A stretch of DNA of 64,000 bases from Amblyomma americanum (taxonomy: Eukaryota > Arthropoda > Arachnida > Ixodida > Ixodidae), in contig NC_135497.1 in assembly GCF_052857255.1 (NCBI RefSeq), positions 113,880,672 through 113,944,671 on the forward strand, written 5' to 3'. This document shows, piece by piece, positions 10,409 to 21,226 of the stretch (its first letter is position 1; the number at the start of each line of letters is the position of its first letter). A model generated the notes under the pieces. That model saw only the letters and a list, made by a program, of their open reading frames with translations. It was not told the origin of the DNA and made no database searches. The translations under genes were made by a program, and so were the position numbers.

Positions 10409-10663
10409 TTATACGCGTCCGGTTTTCCGCCAGAGGTGCGCCGAATTCTGAGTCTGCGCTCTGTGTTCCAGGAAATGGGTAGTCATGGTTATGCCGCGGC
10501 AGTCCAGCTTTGGTAAAGCCGTCAGCACGTGGTGTTCACATTCATCGGAGAGTCGGGTTAACGATGACTGTGTTGCATAGTCTTGCGGTCCGTAGGTTGC
10601 TGGCACCAGCATCAAGGTGACAGCTATCTGCAAAAAGTAGACGAGCGAATTATCGTACCGCAT
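10409..10663 (-). CDS. Small upstream frame in the LINE 5' region
   Basis: The 84-codon frame shares its first 12 residues with the 2A ORF1 and then diverges to IAVTLMLVPATYG, a short hydrophobic run ending in small residues, like a signal peptide. The rest is unrecognised and ends at a stop before the second 60-bp block. It may be a genuine alternative leader, an upstream ORF, or simply a by-product of 5' duplication. I cannot tell which from sequence. Confidence 0.3.
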   Translation of the reverse strand: MRYDNSLVYFLQIAVTLMLVPATYGPQDYATQSSLTRLSDECEHHVLTALPKLDCRGITMTTHFLEHRAQTQNSAHLWRKTGRV

Positions 10664-10687
10664 GCTTGCAGTGCCGCCGCGCCCAAT
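10628..10687 (-). repeat. 5' start repeat, outer copy (60 bp)
   Basis: This is the outer copy of the 60-bp start block and forms the 5' boundary of the LINE next to the host LINE. It carries its own ATG (10663), encoding MRYDNSLVYFLQ, compared with MRYDNPLVYFLQ in the inner copy. Confidence 0.85.
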
Positions 10688-10690
10688 TTA

Positions 10691-10927
10691 CACATCCTTA
10701 GTAAAATGTTCCCGAACCAATACAGGGACATCTGCCCATGGTGCGGTGCAACACCCACCCTATACCATATTACTTGGGAATGTGACAGAAATAAAGCATT
10801 CCGTGGCTCAGAAAATCCGAGTGCGGAGCAGTGGGAGAGTGTGCTCTCCAGCGGCAACCGAATCCTCCAAAGAGGATTGGTCATCCATGCCCAGCGAGCG
10901 GCCAAACTCAGCGGTGCCCTGGAATAG
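10691..10927 (+). pseudogene. Zinc-knuckle C-terminus of the host LINE
   Basis: The frame resumes after the nested LINE and contains MFPNQYRDICPWCGATPTLY followed by HITWEC. This gives a Cys-x2-Cys ... His-x4-Cys knuckle (CPWC, HITWEC) typical of the C-terminal tails of I-like LINE polyproteins. It ends RAAKLSGALE then stop. The related 21.3-kb fragment encodes a similar GALEPWNRG tail, so the two belong to related families. Confidence 0.8.
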
Positions 10928-11017
10928 GGGCGCCGACCTCTGCAAGACGGAGGGAGACATCTGCTTGAAGATGAAGACCTCTGACTGACCGAAAGACCTT
11001 GTTAGAGCAATGAAGTG

Positions 11018-11039
11018 TATCCTATCCTATCCTATCCTA
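11018..11039 (+). repeat. TATCC short tandem repeat at a LINE 3' end
   Basis: About four TATCC units terminate the host LINE directly before its target-site duplication. Short tandem tails of this type replace poly(A) in many I-like LINEs. Confidence 0.8.
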
Positions 11040-11048
11040 CCTGGGCAG

Positions 11049-12535
11049 CAAATTTCTTAACGCTGTCCAGTCCCAGAGGCCAAGAGGGTGCACAGTAAAG
11101 GGCAACAAAACAAGAGCACATTAGGTTTTCGCGCCGTTTATGTCTGGTTGCACAGCTTCAAATTCCTCTCCTCTTCCTGCAGCGCAGTGGTTTTCACTGG
11201 AATCACTCATCGCGTAGTTCATCTTGGAACAACGCACTCACAAGCCTTAGCGCGCATGGTACGCATACCCTGAAATACCAGGCAAGTGAGCTTAAACACA
11301 TGTCTCATGCAGCGCCGGATAACAGCGCGCGCACGCATGTCACGTGAGAGAGAGGGGGAGAGAGAGAGAGACCAGAATGAGTTTTCCAAGGTGCGTTCAA
11401 CGCAGTTCAAGCAGCCGTGACTTTATACCTGTAGCGCCCATGCAGTGAGAACGACAGACAAGATTCGTCAATTGACAAACTTACGAAAAATACGATTATT
11501 GCTTAAATATATATTGAGCAAATTATGGTAACTCGTCAACTCATAAAAACAACTAAACTTCCCACATACTCAAGTGCAAACGGCAAATCAATAGCAAAAT
11601 TAAAAATCATCGCCTGCCTGTGCGGAAGTACGCCCGCTGAAATTGTTACTTTGTTTTGCTGATGCGGTTTGTTTTCGCAGTCAGTAATCTTTCAGCCGGC
11701 TTTCGGGATGCTAGGAATCGAGGCAAACTTTTCCCTGATAAATATGTCAGAATATATACGTGAGGAGCTGTGCACTGTTGCGAGCATAAACGACACTATT
11801 CACATTTTTTTTTTGTCTATCGTACAAGACGGCCCGCATTACAGGGTTGGCGCCGCTGCCAGCGCGAACGTAGTCTCTGGCGCTGAAGCGAACGAAAAGG
11901 CAGGGATGAGGGGTACACTGCTGAAGTAGTCGGCGTCTGTTGCGGAAGCGCACTCATCAGTTTCAAACGCCGATGTTGCTCGGGTGCGCACTGATGCAGT
12001 GCGGTCAGCGCACGTGTGCTGCGATTACCCTTGGCTGCCCCTGTACGCTTTACCATAGTGCCAGATATCAGATTTCATCCAGTAACGACTGTAGTTGCGG
12101 ACGAGCGAACGTGAAATGACTGAGCGATGACCAAAGATTAGCGGTGGCACCTCTGCAGATACGAAGCATGCACCAACTGATTGAGACAGACACCGGCACG
12201 AGGGTGCAGACTAGCGCGCCTGTGTCAGCATATTGGGTGTTACGAGAACGTAGGGGAGTACCTTTGTTGCGCCTTATGTCATTCCTATACGATCCATCCC
12301 TGAGATTTTTGTGCTGCCGCAAGAACTTATTACAAACTGTTTCTGCCACTTAATTGCGCAAACGTGCTCTTACAATAGTTATCGCCGTAGGGTTGTACCC
12401 ATCGAAAGGAGACGCTGTCAGCTCTCTCGGTGTTTATCTCTTGGTTCATGTCCTCGTCGTTGGACGGAGCTGCAGGTAGTTGTCGCTTAAAGGTCGCTGA
12501 AAGGCGGAAAGGTTGTTGAGCAACGACTACCGGGT
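11049..12535. other. No recognisable gene
   Basis: A short GA-rich microsatellite lies at 11346-11371. The remaining frames are short, overlapping and without domains. The sequence ends at the 5'-truncated LINE beginning near 12536. Confidence 0.35.
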
Positions 12536-13790
12536 TTAATGCATGCGTATGCAAACGATATTGTACTGTTAGCAGATAGCCAGGAAGATTTGCAAACTTT
12601 GTTGAATTGCTGTGGAGACAAAGGAGACAGTCTAGGCTTCAGTTTTAGCGCAACTAAGTCAGGTGTGATGGTTTTCAACGGCACAACTGATCAGGAGCTT
12701 ACAATACAAGGCTATGAAATACCCCGAGTGGCCGAATACAAATATCTCGGGGTATGGGTAAACGAAGGGCATATGTACACGGAAAAGCACGAACAGTCTC
12801 TCATAGCAAAAGGGCGAAGAGTTGCCGGGATAATCAAACATAGTGCATTGCGGGGGTACAACAGGTATGAAGTCCTCAGAGGTATTTGGAAAGGAATAAT
12901 GGTGCCGGGGCTTACTTTCAGGAATGCGGTTCTATGCTTAAGGGCTGAAGTTCAGTCGCGATTAGAAGTAAATCAGAGAACGGTTGGAAGATTAGCACTA
13001 CGTGCCCACGGGAAAACCACAAACGAGGCAGTAGAGGGGGATATGGGCTGGGCAACGTTCGAAGCACGGGAAGCTCAGAGTAAAGTACTATACGAAGAAC
13101 GCCTGAGGAAATTGGATGATAACAGGTGGGCAGCTAAGGTATTTAAATACCTGTACTAGAAAGCTGGCCGGCAAGTTTGCCAGAGACGAGGAAGGAGAAA
13201 GAAAGAGCATTAAACTACAGGTTAAAAACGTCGAAGGTAAAAATTGGATAGATTCAATGAAAAAGAAGCATAGTGTAGAACTATATCGATGCTGGAAAAG
13301 GCAGATCAGGAAGGAAACGTTTTATGATAACTCAAGAGGCAGTGCCCTCCTCTTTGAAGCTAGATCAGGGCGTCTTAGAACGCGCAGCTACCAAAAGAAA
13401 TTTAACAAAGAAGATGACACATGTGCTGTGTGTGGTAAATCTGTAGAAACAATAGAACACCTCATTCTAAAATGTGATGGTATCCATCCCGATGTCGATG
13501 CAGGCACAGTCACTCTTCCGGAGGCTTTAGAGATAACAATAGTGATGTAAATAAATCTGCGGTGTAAATTAGCAAAAAGCGATTGGAGGACTGGTGGCTC
13601 AAAAGCAGAGAGGTGACATAAGTTTCAAAGTGTAGGAAGACGTATTTTGAAGAAAATGGCGAATTTTATTAACTTACAGCAGAGTAAAACAAAATGAAGG
13701 AAAAAACTGAGCATGGTGGCAACTACCATTGCCCCGTTTCAAAGGGGACGCTCCAACCTTCCAGTCATCCATCCGCTCGTCACTCCGTCT
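12536..13790 (+). mobile_element. 5'-truncated non-LTR retrotransposon relic
   Basis: The element begins inside the reverse transcriptase active site and carries the C-terminal domain, a zinc knuckle and a 3' region. Downstream of the 13550 stop, frame fragments such as LEDWWLKSREV, and TCCATCCATCC-like sequence near 13770, match the 3' ends of a LINE type I associate with tick genomes. Boundaries are approximate and no target-site duplication was located. Confidence 0.7.
12539..13550 (+). pseudogene. RT C-terminus and zinc knuckle, frameshifted, with altered active site
   Basis: The frame opens with HAYANDIVLLADSQEDLQTLL. The usual FADD/YADD catalytic box reads YAND, so one catalytic Asp is Asn. 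It continues with VAEYKYLGVWVNEG (thumb region) and DDNRWAAKVFKYLY, then stops at 13157. A second frame (in part from 13116) continues with KLAGKFARDEEGERK, ELYRCWKRQIRK and CAVCGKSVETIEHLILKC, a Cys-x2-Cys ... His-x4-Cys knuckle, ending at 13550. The frame change lies near 13150. Truncation, frameshift and active-site change together show it is dead. Confidence 0.75.
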
Positions 13791-13959
13791 CACATGTTAG
13801 ACCGTCTATGTAATACCTTCAGTTCAAACAGTGCAGCCACTGGCCTGCGTCTCGTCTTTTATATGCGAATCACGTATTACCGAAACTCTGTACAGCCACA
13901 TGGTCTGTAATAAGAATAATGCAATCGCAAGACACGAGTGACGTTTAAAACCAAAGGTT

Positions 13960-14740
13960 TATTTCAGGAGAAGGGCTGAAACACGCAGAACGAGGGGAGG
14001 TAAGGCATAAAACAGCAGTATATAGGACGCATGAACGTGTGGCGTTTGGCCGTGAACACATGACGTGCAAATGCAGCAGTAACAAAGGCTCTTGACTGCT
14101 GTCGAGTAGGGGCAGACCTGAAGGAAGGAAAAAAAAGTATGTTCACTATCAACGCCGAAAAAGAAAACATTAAGTTCATGCGCAATGTACGAGACAGGGT
14201 CGTAGAAATTATGTTGGGGGCATGTTACCCGAGATGCCCAGCTTAAAGCCAGGCGCACTAGGGCGTAGTACATGTTGGTCGCCGGAGTGGACGCGTCCGT
14301 CAGCCGAGCCTCTAAGGAAGAATATGTGGCATATATATGGGAGAGGGCAGAGATTCACAGGGATGCAAAGTGCAGACAGTGCCAGAGAAGGTGAGGGGTC
14401 TCGGGTATCCCGCCGCAATAAGAGCAAGCCAGGTAACCCGGTCGACTCTCAGTGTAGTGGCTTAATTAGGCGGGGTATAAGGAGATAGCGTGTTTGAGCA
14501 GCGCGCCAGGTAGTGCCCTCGGTGCGCGGAATTGCCGGGGTGGCAGGATGGGGAGACTGAAGATTAGGCTGCGCAGTTTACGGTGGCTAAATAAACGGTG
14601 TCCACGAACGACGTCTTTACATTTCAGAAAAGGACAGACCGCGTTCACGCAGTATACGCTTGGCTGCCCACACAGCATGATCACTAAAACTTCGGCTTTC
14701 ATAGGCAGACGAGCTTCAAAAATTCAAAGCCTGCAGCGCG
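13960..14740 (-). pseudogene. LINE 3' relic with CCHC zinc knuckle
   Basis: In one minus frame near 14420-14340 the sequence reads YLACSYCGGIPETPHLLWHC, giving Cys-x2-Cys-x7-His-x4-Cys, the knuckle typical of LINE C-termini. Downstream TNMYYALVRLALSWASR fits the tail. Upstream the 14466-14702 frame (LFSHRKLRSLIFSLPIL and neighbours) may be the preceding linker in another frame. There are multiple stops and frame changes. The clade is not clear. It has no visible relation to the 14.8-15.5 kb frame next to it. Confidence 0.45.
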
Positions 14741-14838
14741 GAGATTTCAAGGAAGCCTGGAACCCTGTCGCCTTTAGCGAGTAACAGGTTGTGCCAGCTT
14801 ACCGTGAACGTCGTCGGCGATGAACCCGACCGCACCAC

Positions 14839-15450
14839 TTAGGCATCTGTTGTGGGTGCGGCAGACTTCCCTCCGGTATGGGTATCGGCAGTGCTGCTGT
14901 TGACGCTGTCGCCGTCTCCGGAGCGAGTTTTTTCGCTGCTCGCAGTTGGGGGCCCAGGGATGTTTGGTTCGGAGTCGCCGCTGGATTCCTCGCCGAAAGT
15001 GACCGCCCTCGCTCGCGTAGCAGCCCGCCGCCGCAGAACTGGCAAGGGTGGAGGTTGCGACGCCTTTGGTTGGTGCGCTGGCTGGTTAAACTCGGGTATG
15101 TTGGATGCGATAGACTGATACACCGGAGTGGAGTCCGCTTGAGATGCCAGTGGCAGACGTTCATCGTCTTTTGCCTCCGGGGGCTTGCAGCAGCAAACAA
15201 GAGAGCCCATGACTATGCCTGAAGAACCTGAAGATACTTCAGAGGAAGCTAACGCCTTGACGATTTCTCCCAAAGGAAACTGCTCTGGTGGACACCGGGA
15301 ACACTTACGAGGCGAAATCCACGCAGCGACAATTGTGCTCATGAGAAGGGCACGAGAACTCTGTTTGTTCTGGCCACACAGGGGCTTCCGCAGACGCCAA
15401 TTATGATGATGATTGCCACGATCAGCCGAGGATATGTCAGATACCTGCAC
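14839..15450 (-). CDS. Unrecognised 203-codon frame with a Pro/Ser-rich C-terminus
   Basis: The frame begins MQVSDISSADRGNHHHNW and contains a Cys-rich stretch (SPRKCSRCPPEQFPLG), a short apolar run with clustered Cys (IVMGSLVCCCKPPEA) and a low-complexity tail rich in Pro, Ser, Gly and Thr. An overlapping minus frame (15339-15524) has a strongly hydrophobic run, LIVAIIIIIGVCG. The real product, if any, could therefore use that frame upstream and shift, or be split by an intron. I do not recognise it. Base composition favours long open frames here, so coding status is uncertain. Confidence 0.25.
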   Translation of the reverse strand: MQVSDISSADRGNHHHNWRLRKPLCGQNKQSSRALLMSTIVAAWISPRKCSRCPPEQFPLGEIVKALASSEVSSGSSGIVMGSLVCCCKPPEAKDDERLPLASQADSTPVYQSIASNIPEFNQPAHQPKASQPPPLPVLRRRAATRARAVTFGEESSGDSEPNIPGPPTASSEKTRSGDGDSVNSSTADTHTGGKSAAPTTDA

Positions 15451-15524
15451 GTGTCCGAATGCTTTGTGTCCAACGAGGCCTGGATGTTCACTAGCCGATG
15501 TCCTTCCTTCTCCGGAGTGGGCAC

Positions 15525-17177
15525 CTCCCGCGAACAGCCTCGCTACAAGGGTAGTACGGCGCCCCTGAGCTCACTAGAGTACCGGTCGGTCCGTCTTCGA
15601 TTTGATGGGCAGCGCTTGCCTTTGTTCAGGAGACGTTGTCGCTGCTGAAGTAGCTTCACCGCATTCGCTTTGCGTGATTAAAAGAACGGGGAGCGCCTAT
15701 TAGGCTGTCGCTATGGCATAAAACGGCAAGGCTTTCCAGTGCTTGCGCCAAGCTGTCGCTATGCTTTTTACCTGTTGAGGCGGACGGTGATTGGACCGGG
15801 ATGTGGGGAGACACGACAAGGCATGATTCCTGCTACGCATGCATTCGCCAAAATATAAAGGGGCGCGCAAGCGTATAAGATTGAAAGTTATCGTATCTAT
15901 ATACAGTGATTGTGACTTTCTTTAGCAGCCAAGTTTTGCTAACGCACAGCTTCAAATTTCATTCGAAGTGCCCCACGTGTGGATGGTTTGCGTAGTAGTG
16001 TGTCATTTGCTTGAGGTTGGAGCAGCGATAAAGGCGTTGCATCTTCTTTGGAAAATGCTCGCAAACATTGCAAGAGGAAGATCGCGCATGCTTCTGATAG
16101 AACGGCGACAACTGTGGAAACTCCTGTGTTAATAATCACGAAGCGAAATCGACGCTTCACAACAGGACACGTGGTACCTGAAACAAATTCACTGGAACTG
16201 CTGTGTGGCGTGCCTATAGTTGCAGAGTCGAAGCTATAGTGCGCATAAAAATGAGGATCTGAGGAAACAAAAAAACTAGATAAGCATTCCGTTTTAAATG
16301 CCAGCGCCAGAGCAGAGCAGCAGCGACGACACCGCGGAGGATGTGCACGTAACTGTGATGGCTCGCGTCAGCTTAATTTCTTTCGCACGTTTCCCCGCTG
16401 CGTTGTGATGAAATTATTCAAAAATAATGCTCAGGACAAGCGGGATACTTCAAGGGAACGTAAAGTTACGCTGAGACATTCAGCTATGCACACCACTTTC
16501 CGTTGCCGTGCAGTGAGTTTGCCGGGGTGACTTGCCTCCAGGGTTCCTGTATAGTTGCCGTCGGTATATAGCCAGTGCCGACGCCGGCCCCCTATCTTGG
16601 CTGTTTTTCTTTTTGTAGGCATTAAACATGAAGCGCTTTTAGCGCCCATTCTCGCCAACGTCAACAACTACGGCGCAATCTGAGACGCGAAAATTTAATG
16701 GCATCAGCCTCACTGCCATTCGCAACTTACTGAGTTCGCCACAACCCATTCGCTCGCCCAAGAAATGCGTACTCTCGACCCCGTTCCAAGCGCAGAAAAG
16801 CAGGCAAATTTGTTATCAACTTCCAATCAAGTATTAAATTGTTTTCAGTTAGATGAGGCCCGTCTACTGCATTTTTGATGCGAATGGCGCCATTTCGGCT
16901 GTCACTTCTGACATACTCTCGGCTTGTGCGCTGACACCACTGACTGACACGCGAGCTTAAGGCTACTTTTTTCGACTTGACAATCAAGAACAAGTGTATT
17001 TTGTACAAAATAATTTTTATGTTACATTTGGACAACTTCCCCGAGATTTCGTGCTCTTTAGCACTGATTACATTTGACTCGCTTGCAGACGTTATCTTCA
17101 TCGCGACGCACGTATAATGACATTAAATCTGGACGTGTAGCACGAACTCCGAAAATAATGGGATTAACAAACTTAAG
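15525..17177. other. No recognisable gene
   Basis: Only short frames are present and none has a domain. No repeat was identified with confidence. Confidence 0.35.
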
Positions 17178-17305
17178 GCATCCTTGAAGGTATTGGTGAG
17201 CGCTACCAAAATACGGAAAGGGACGAACACACAAGACAAGCGCTTGTCTTGTGTGTTCGTCCGTTTCCGTATTTTGGTAGCGCTCACCAATACCTTCAAG
17301 GATGC
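17178..17305. repeat. 128-bp near-perfect palindrome
   Basis: Two 64-bp arms meet with no spacer at the AAGCGCTT centre (17238-17245). The arms are exact reverse complements except for one mismatch (GGGACG in the left arm against CGTCCG in the right). Both strands therefore encode nearly the same peptide (KVLVSATKIRK...). A transcript across it would form a long hairpin. Confidence 0.95.
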
Positions 17306-17775
17306 ATTTCCAACTAGCCCCAGTTGTAGCTCTTTTGCCCTTAAACTTAAGGCATTAAACATTTACTGGCATTTCTCGTGCGCGTGTTGCGCGGGCATAA
17401 CTGGTACCTGAAGCACAGGCGGCGCCACCCTCTAGAAATTAAATGGACGCGCTAATAACAGATAGCGTCGCTTTAAGGATGTTGTTAGTGACCGCACGAA
17501 AGCGCATCTGGCGTCGCCTACCGCGTTGACAAAAAAAAGGGGGGGGGGGGGGGCATCGTCATCTATGATGGTACCATGGAGGAAGGAAAGCTAAAGGGAG
17601 GCCTTGCTATCCGAGCTGCATGACAAATATGTGCCGGAAGTCACATGTTTTCGTAAAGGCTACTGCATGGGAGTCTTTAGCCGATGGCGCAGACAATAGT
17701 AACGTTAGATGCAGCGGCGTCGTCTGCTTCACTGTCTGCTGCGCATGCGCTAATGTGCTGAGACGGCGGCCAACT

Positions 17776-17802
17776 GGGGGGGGGGGGGGGGGGGGGGGGG
17801 GG
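17776..17802 (+). repeat. Poly(G) run of 27 bases
   Basis: This is an uninterrupted G homopolymer. A 15-base G run lies nearby at 17539-17553. Length is likely to be assembly-dependent. Confidence 0.9.
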
Positions 17803-19905
17803 AGCCCTCACGTCCGGCTCATAAAATTGCGACGCAACGGCCTCTCCTTAATTCTTTCCTTCCTCCCTGGTTGGTATGTTCGTTATGCGGGGGCTGAAGC
17901 GCCGCAGCCAGATCATGGGGCTTGATTATCTTAGCGCCCGGAAGTGTCTGCGTCGTCTGGAACGCTGCGCGGATTTGGCGCCGGAGCAGAGAAACAAAGC
18001 CTCGACTCGTCAGCAATGGCAGCTTTATTATGCGACTCCAAGCAGAAGCTGAGAGAACGCGTCGCCAAGTCCCAAGAAGAAAACCGAGTGATCGGGTCAG
18101 CGGTAGGTCACCGTCAGAGAACTCCGACTCAACAGGCTCACCTTTCATTTCTTTCTCACGTGAAGACAATGTATATTGGTGCGGTTGGAGGCCACTCCAA
18201 TGACCTTAATAGGTAACCATTTTACATTCTGCGATTGTCGACACTCCGGAAGCACCTTCGACTAGCCCTAAAGCCCGACCCCTTGGGCGAACTGGCTCAC
18301 TATCTACCCTACCACCTCCCTTTCTCTGCACGTAGAAGCAAGCTGTCATATAAGCATATGTAAGTAGGCACATTCCAACGCCGAACATGGTGCGGAAATA
18401 AACCGTCATCTCTCTCTGCAAAAGGGATTCAGCAAGTATTCGAAGGAAGCAGCCTAAATGAAAAGAATTCCTTCTGCCTCCATGAGATGACTGATAAAAA
18501 GAAAGCAGACAAAACATTCGATGGACGTGACTGGGACTTTCGCAAGCATGTACGCAAGGCCCTTCAAGTTACATGAACATAAGGTTGCAAGATATACTGG
18601 CCCACTTCTCAAGAACAAAAACTCGGCGCGATCTTTTGCGGTTATCTCGTGCAGATAGTACTCTTATTTCGTAGTTATCTAATTTCGAAGTTCGATTAAA
18701 TAAAATTTGAATCATGAAAACTACTTGAGAAGATGCATGAAAATGTTCAATTTGTGAGGTTGTGGACCACAACGAGAAGCAGCAAACTGCACTATTTTCG
18801 AAAAGGGAGGATTATTCTTGTTTGGGTGGATGCTAATGAGTAATTACTCCCTTATTACAAATCTACTGCACCCTGCGGGTTTCGGTCTCCCCTAAACATT
18901 GAACTAACTAAGGATAGACGTTCTTGTAAAACGTCACTAAGCTGTGGTCACACTGGCCGCAGCTAGAACTTCGGTGAAAAAGCGCTGCTTGGTTTAAATT
19001 TGCTCTTCGTCACGATATACGCCGGCAAGGTTTTCGTAGTTTTTTTTCCCAACGCGCAGTTTTTTTTTTACTTTCCTTGCCCTCATGGGAAACGATTCAA
19101 CCGAAGGCTCCATATCAGTCATCGCGCGAGGTAGTCACACCACACGGGCCTTCTCGCATTGGGCGCGACGCCATATGCAGATATTTCGGCCGGAAATTGA
19201 TGTGCTGCTACTAAGGCTCCTACAGGGTGACAAAACACCCCCTGAACTGGTTATGCGTGCAGTCAGAGCGAAGCGACAGAGTCGTGTACGACGCGGGCGT
19301 CTTCCGACAGGAAAACAAAAGAGGAATTTCTGGCTATGCATGCTAGCTGACTGGGGTAGCATCACTTTCCGTGCGGCTCGCAAAATCCCCATGCTGCTGC
19401 ATATAGGCTGGGGCCTACAAAGCAGTCGTTGTCCCAGGGCGGAGATGCGGTCGGGAAAACCCGCATTATCGCCTCTTTCACAACGCAGTGACAGCTGAGC
19501 TTCAAAGCTTCTGCGAGTATATACAGCAACGTACCACATCTCATGCCTTCCAGATAACATTGTCGCTTCGAACTATTTACGTTTACTCAGTGCGTTTTGA
19601 ATTAAGACAAAACCGCCTCGTAAAAAGGAGGACGTTGATACAATATGAAATCGGTTTCGGCGTTCGCGGTACATTTGTTAGTGCATGTAGCGTCTCTGCC
19701 CGCTCGGGGCATCTTTCTTGAAGGAACGCCTGAGGCCGATACAACTGATTAAATTACCTTATTTAACCAAACTGGCGCGCATCGCCATGTTGTCTCCTCT
19801 AGCCCCCATCCCCAGGTCGGGCCCTCTTCTTACTCGTCCGGCAGTGCGCCTAGGTGGCGCTGGCTTTCATTTGGGAAGACACTACAGTGTGAAAGCAGAG
19901 CTTCT

Positions 19906-19921
19906 CCCCCCCCCCCCCCCC
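19906..19921 (+). repeat. Poly(C) run of 16 bases
   Basis: This is an uninterrupted C homopolymer between unrecognised sequences. Confidence 0.9.
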
Positions 19922-20260
19922 TAACCCCCGGAACCTGATGTTTTTTGAAGTGAAGCCTCCAACACAAGCGAAGAGCGTCCACCGTCCAGAATTACTCCCA
20001 CCAGCCACCTCCCCATCGCCCCACATAGATAGTGGGCCACCCGCCCACCGCCACCCTCTATCCACCGCCCTGACCTCATTCACTTCACCCTGCAGAAGCA
20101 TGCATACACCACCCGTCACCCAACCATACCCTCCAGAAGGGACTACCCACCACCAAACCACCTACATCCTTCCTCTACAAGGCCTCCACACACTAGAAGC
20201 CACGCATCAGCGGAAAGAAAAAAAAATCATTTGCTAAACTAGGCTAAGGTTTGGTTAAAA

Positions 20261-20777
20261 CCAAGACCTACTGAACTAGAGACATGCATATTTGGCGGGG
20301 TCCTATGGGACTGCGTGCGGCAACTTTCGTTAACTTTTTGGCCGTTGACGGCGCTCGGTTGACCCGTTCGTCTGTCATGATCATCATCATCGTCTGGTTT
20401 CGACAAATGATTTCTCTCCTCTCACTGCCTCCCTGTGCATTTGTCCTGCCTTATTATTTTGAAACCTAGTAATGAACGATGCAAATATGGGATTTCTTCA
20501 AATCCTAGCGGTGAATATTCTGTTTGCGCTCATGCCAGGCGTGAGACTTTCTGGCATCTTTGCTAGGCAATGGATAAAGGTTGAATACTCACAACGCAGA
20601 CAAATGACAAAACTATTGCATCCTTGAAGTAAAATAACTGACGCCATCTTGCTCAACAGGTTAATTGTAGCGCCAAGCCGCCCGTAGCTGCCGTTCCGTA
20701 GCGCCAAAAGGCATGAACTAGAAGGTGCGCGCTGGAACAGTGCCAAATGTTCAGGTCTCTAGTTCTGTAGGTCTTGG
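20261..20777. mobile_element. MITE with inverted ends CCAAGACCTAC...
   Basis: The left end CCAAGACCTACTGAACTAGA and following bases are mirrored at the right end (20740-20777) with a few mismatches, and similarity extends about 45 bp inward. TTAAAA flanks both sides (20255-20260 and 20778-20783), a probable target-site duplication or TTAA-type target. No transposase is encoded. The superfamily is uncertain. Confidence 0.65.
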
Positions 20778-21226
20778 TTAAAACATTCGGCGAAAGCCAT
20801 TATGTCCATTTCTGTCTCCACGACGGCATCCCCAATTTTCTCCTCCTTTTCTCTTATTTCTCTCGTATTCTTTCTTACGCTAACGGCAGTAGTCCACTTC
20901 GGGTGCACGTAAATGCCAATCAAAGATTGTTTTGGACCAACCTACGCATAACTGCCATTCGCTAGTCAGCATACCACGTTATCATGGCGTCATGCATGAT
21001 GTCATTCCATTCTGAGCAGTCAACGTTATGGCGTCATGAGTGATGGGCGCTTCCGGACCGGAAGGTGCCCCCCTCCGCAGCACCCTCCAGTGCGTGGATC
21101 TCCGCCAGATTCTACGGACTTGATCCCGCGAAGGCTCAGGGCGGGGTCCGTATAACGGCTCTCGCCGTAAAAGCGGCGGCGAGAGCCACCTCCACACCCC
21201 ACCTCCCTAGCCCTCCTTCCCCTCCA
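20778..21226. other. No recognisable gene
   Basis: A near-duplicate short motif (ATCATGGCGTCATGCATGATG / TTATGGCGTCATGAGTGATG) occurs at 20981-21045. Nothing else could be supported. Confidence 0.35.

Larger units (their letters stand above)
6573..10687 (-). mobile_element. Nearly full-length 2A-bearing LINE (CR1/L2-like), inserted in the host LINE
   Basis: The minus strand runs 5' to 3' from about 10687 to 6573. In order it holds two 5' start repeats, a 2A motif, an ORF1 coiled-coil block, an APE-type endonuclease, a reverse transcriptase and an A-rich tail (AATAA-type units at 6573-6600). CCCAATTTA sits at both ends (6564-6572 and 10682-10690) and is the likely 9-bp target-site duplication, although its CCCAA part could instead be the element's own 5' end. 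There is no RNase H or zinc knuckle. The EN-RT order and motifs fit the CR1/L2/Rex1 group. At least two frameshifts in EN-RT and a break plus a deletion in ORF1 make it inactive. Confidence 0.85.
6257..11037 (+). mobile_element. 5'-truncated non-LTR retrotransposon (RNase H and zinc knuckle), host of a nested LINE
   Basis: Two separated blocks (6257-6572 and 10691-11037) join into one coding order: the end of an RNase H domain, a linker, a CCHC-type zinc knuckle, a stop at 10927 and a 3' end of about four TATCC units. An 11-bp direct repeat, TACCTGGGCAG, flanks the whole unit (6246-6256 and 11038-11048) and is its target-site duplication, although its first two bases could belong to the tail. 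The layout matches the RNase H-bearing I-like LINE group. The 5' end starts inside the RNase H domain, so the copy was dead on arrival. A second LINE later inserted between the two blocks. Confidence 0.85.
17306..20254. other. No recognisable gene; three long G or C runs
   Basis: The interval holds homopolymers at 17539-17553, 17776-17802 and 19906-19921. The frames around 17.6-18.5 and 19.1-19.6 kb overlap on both strands and show no domain. I see no supportable gene. Confidence 0.35.

Noticed and set aside
17123..17411. Two opposite-strand frames encoding similar peptides
   Set aside because: They are the same sequence read from both strands of the 128-bp palindrome, not two genes.
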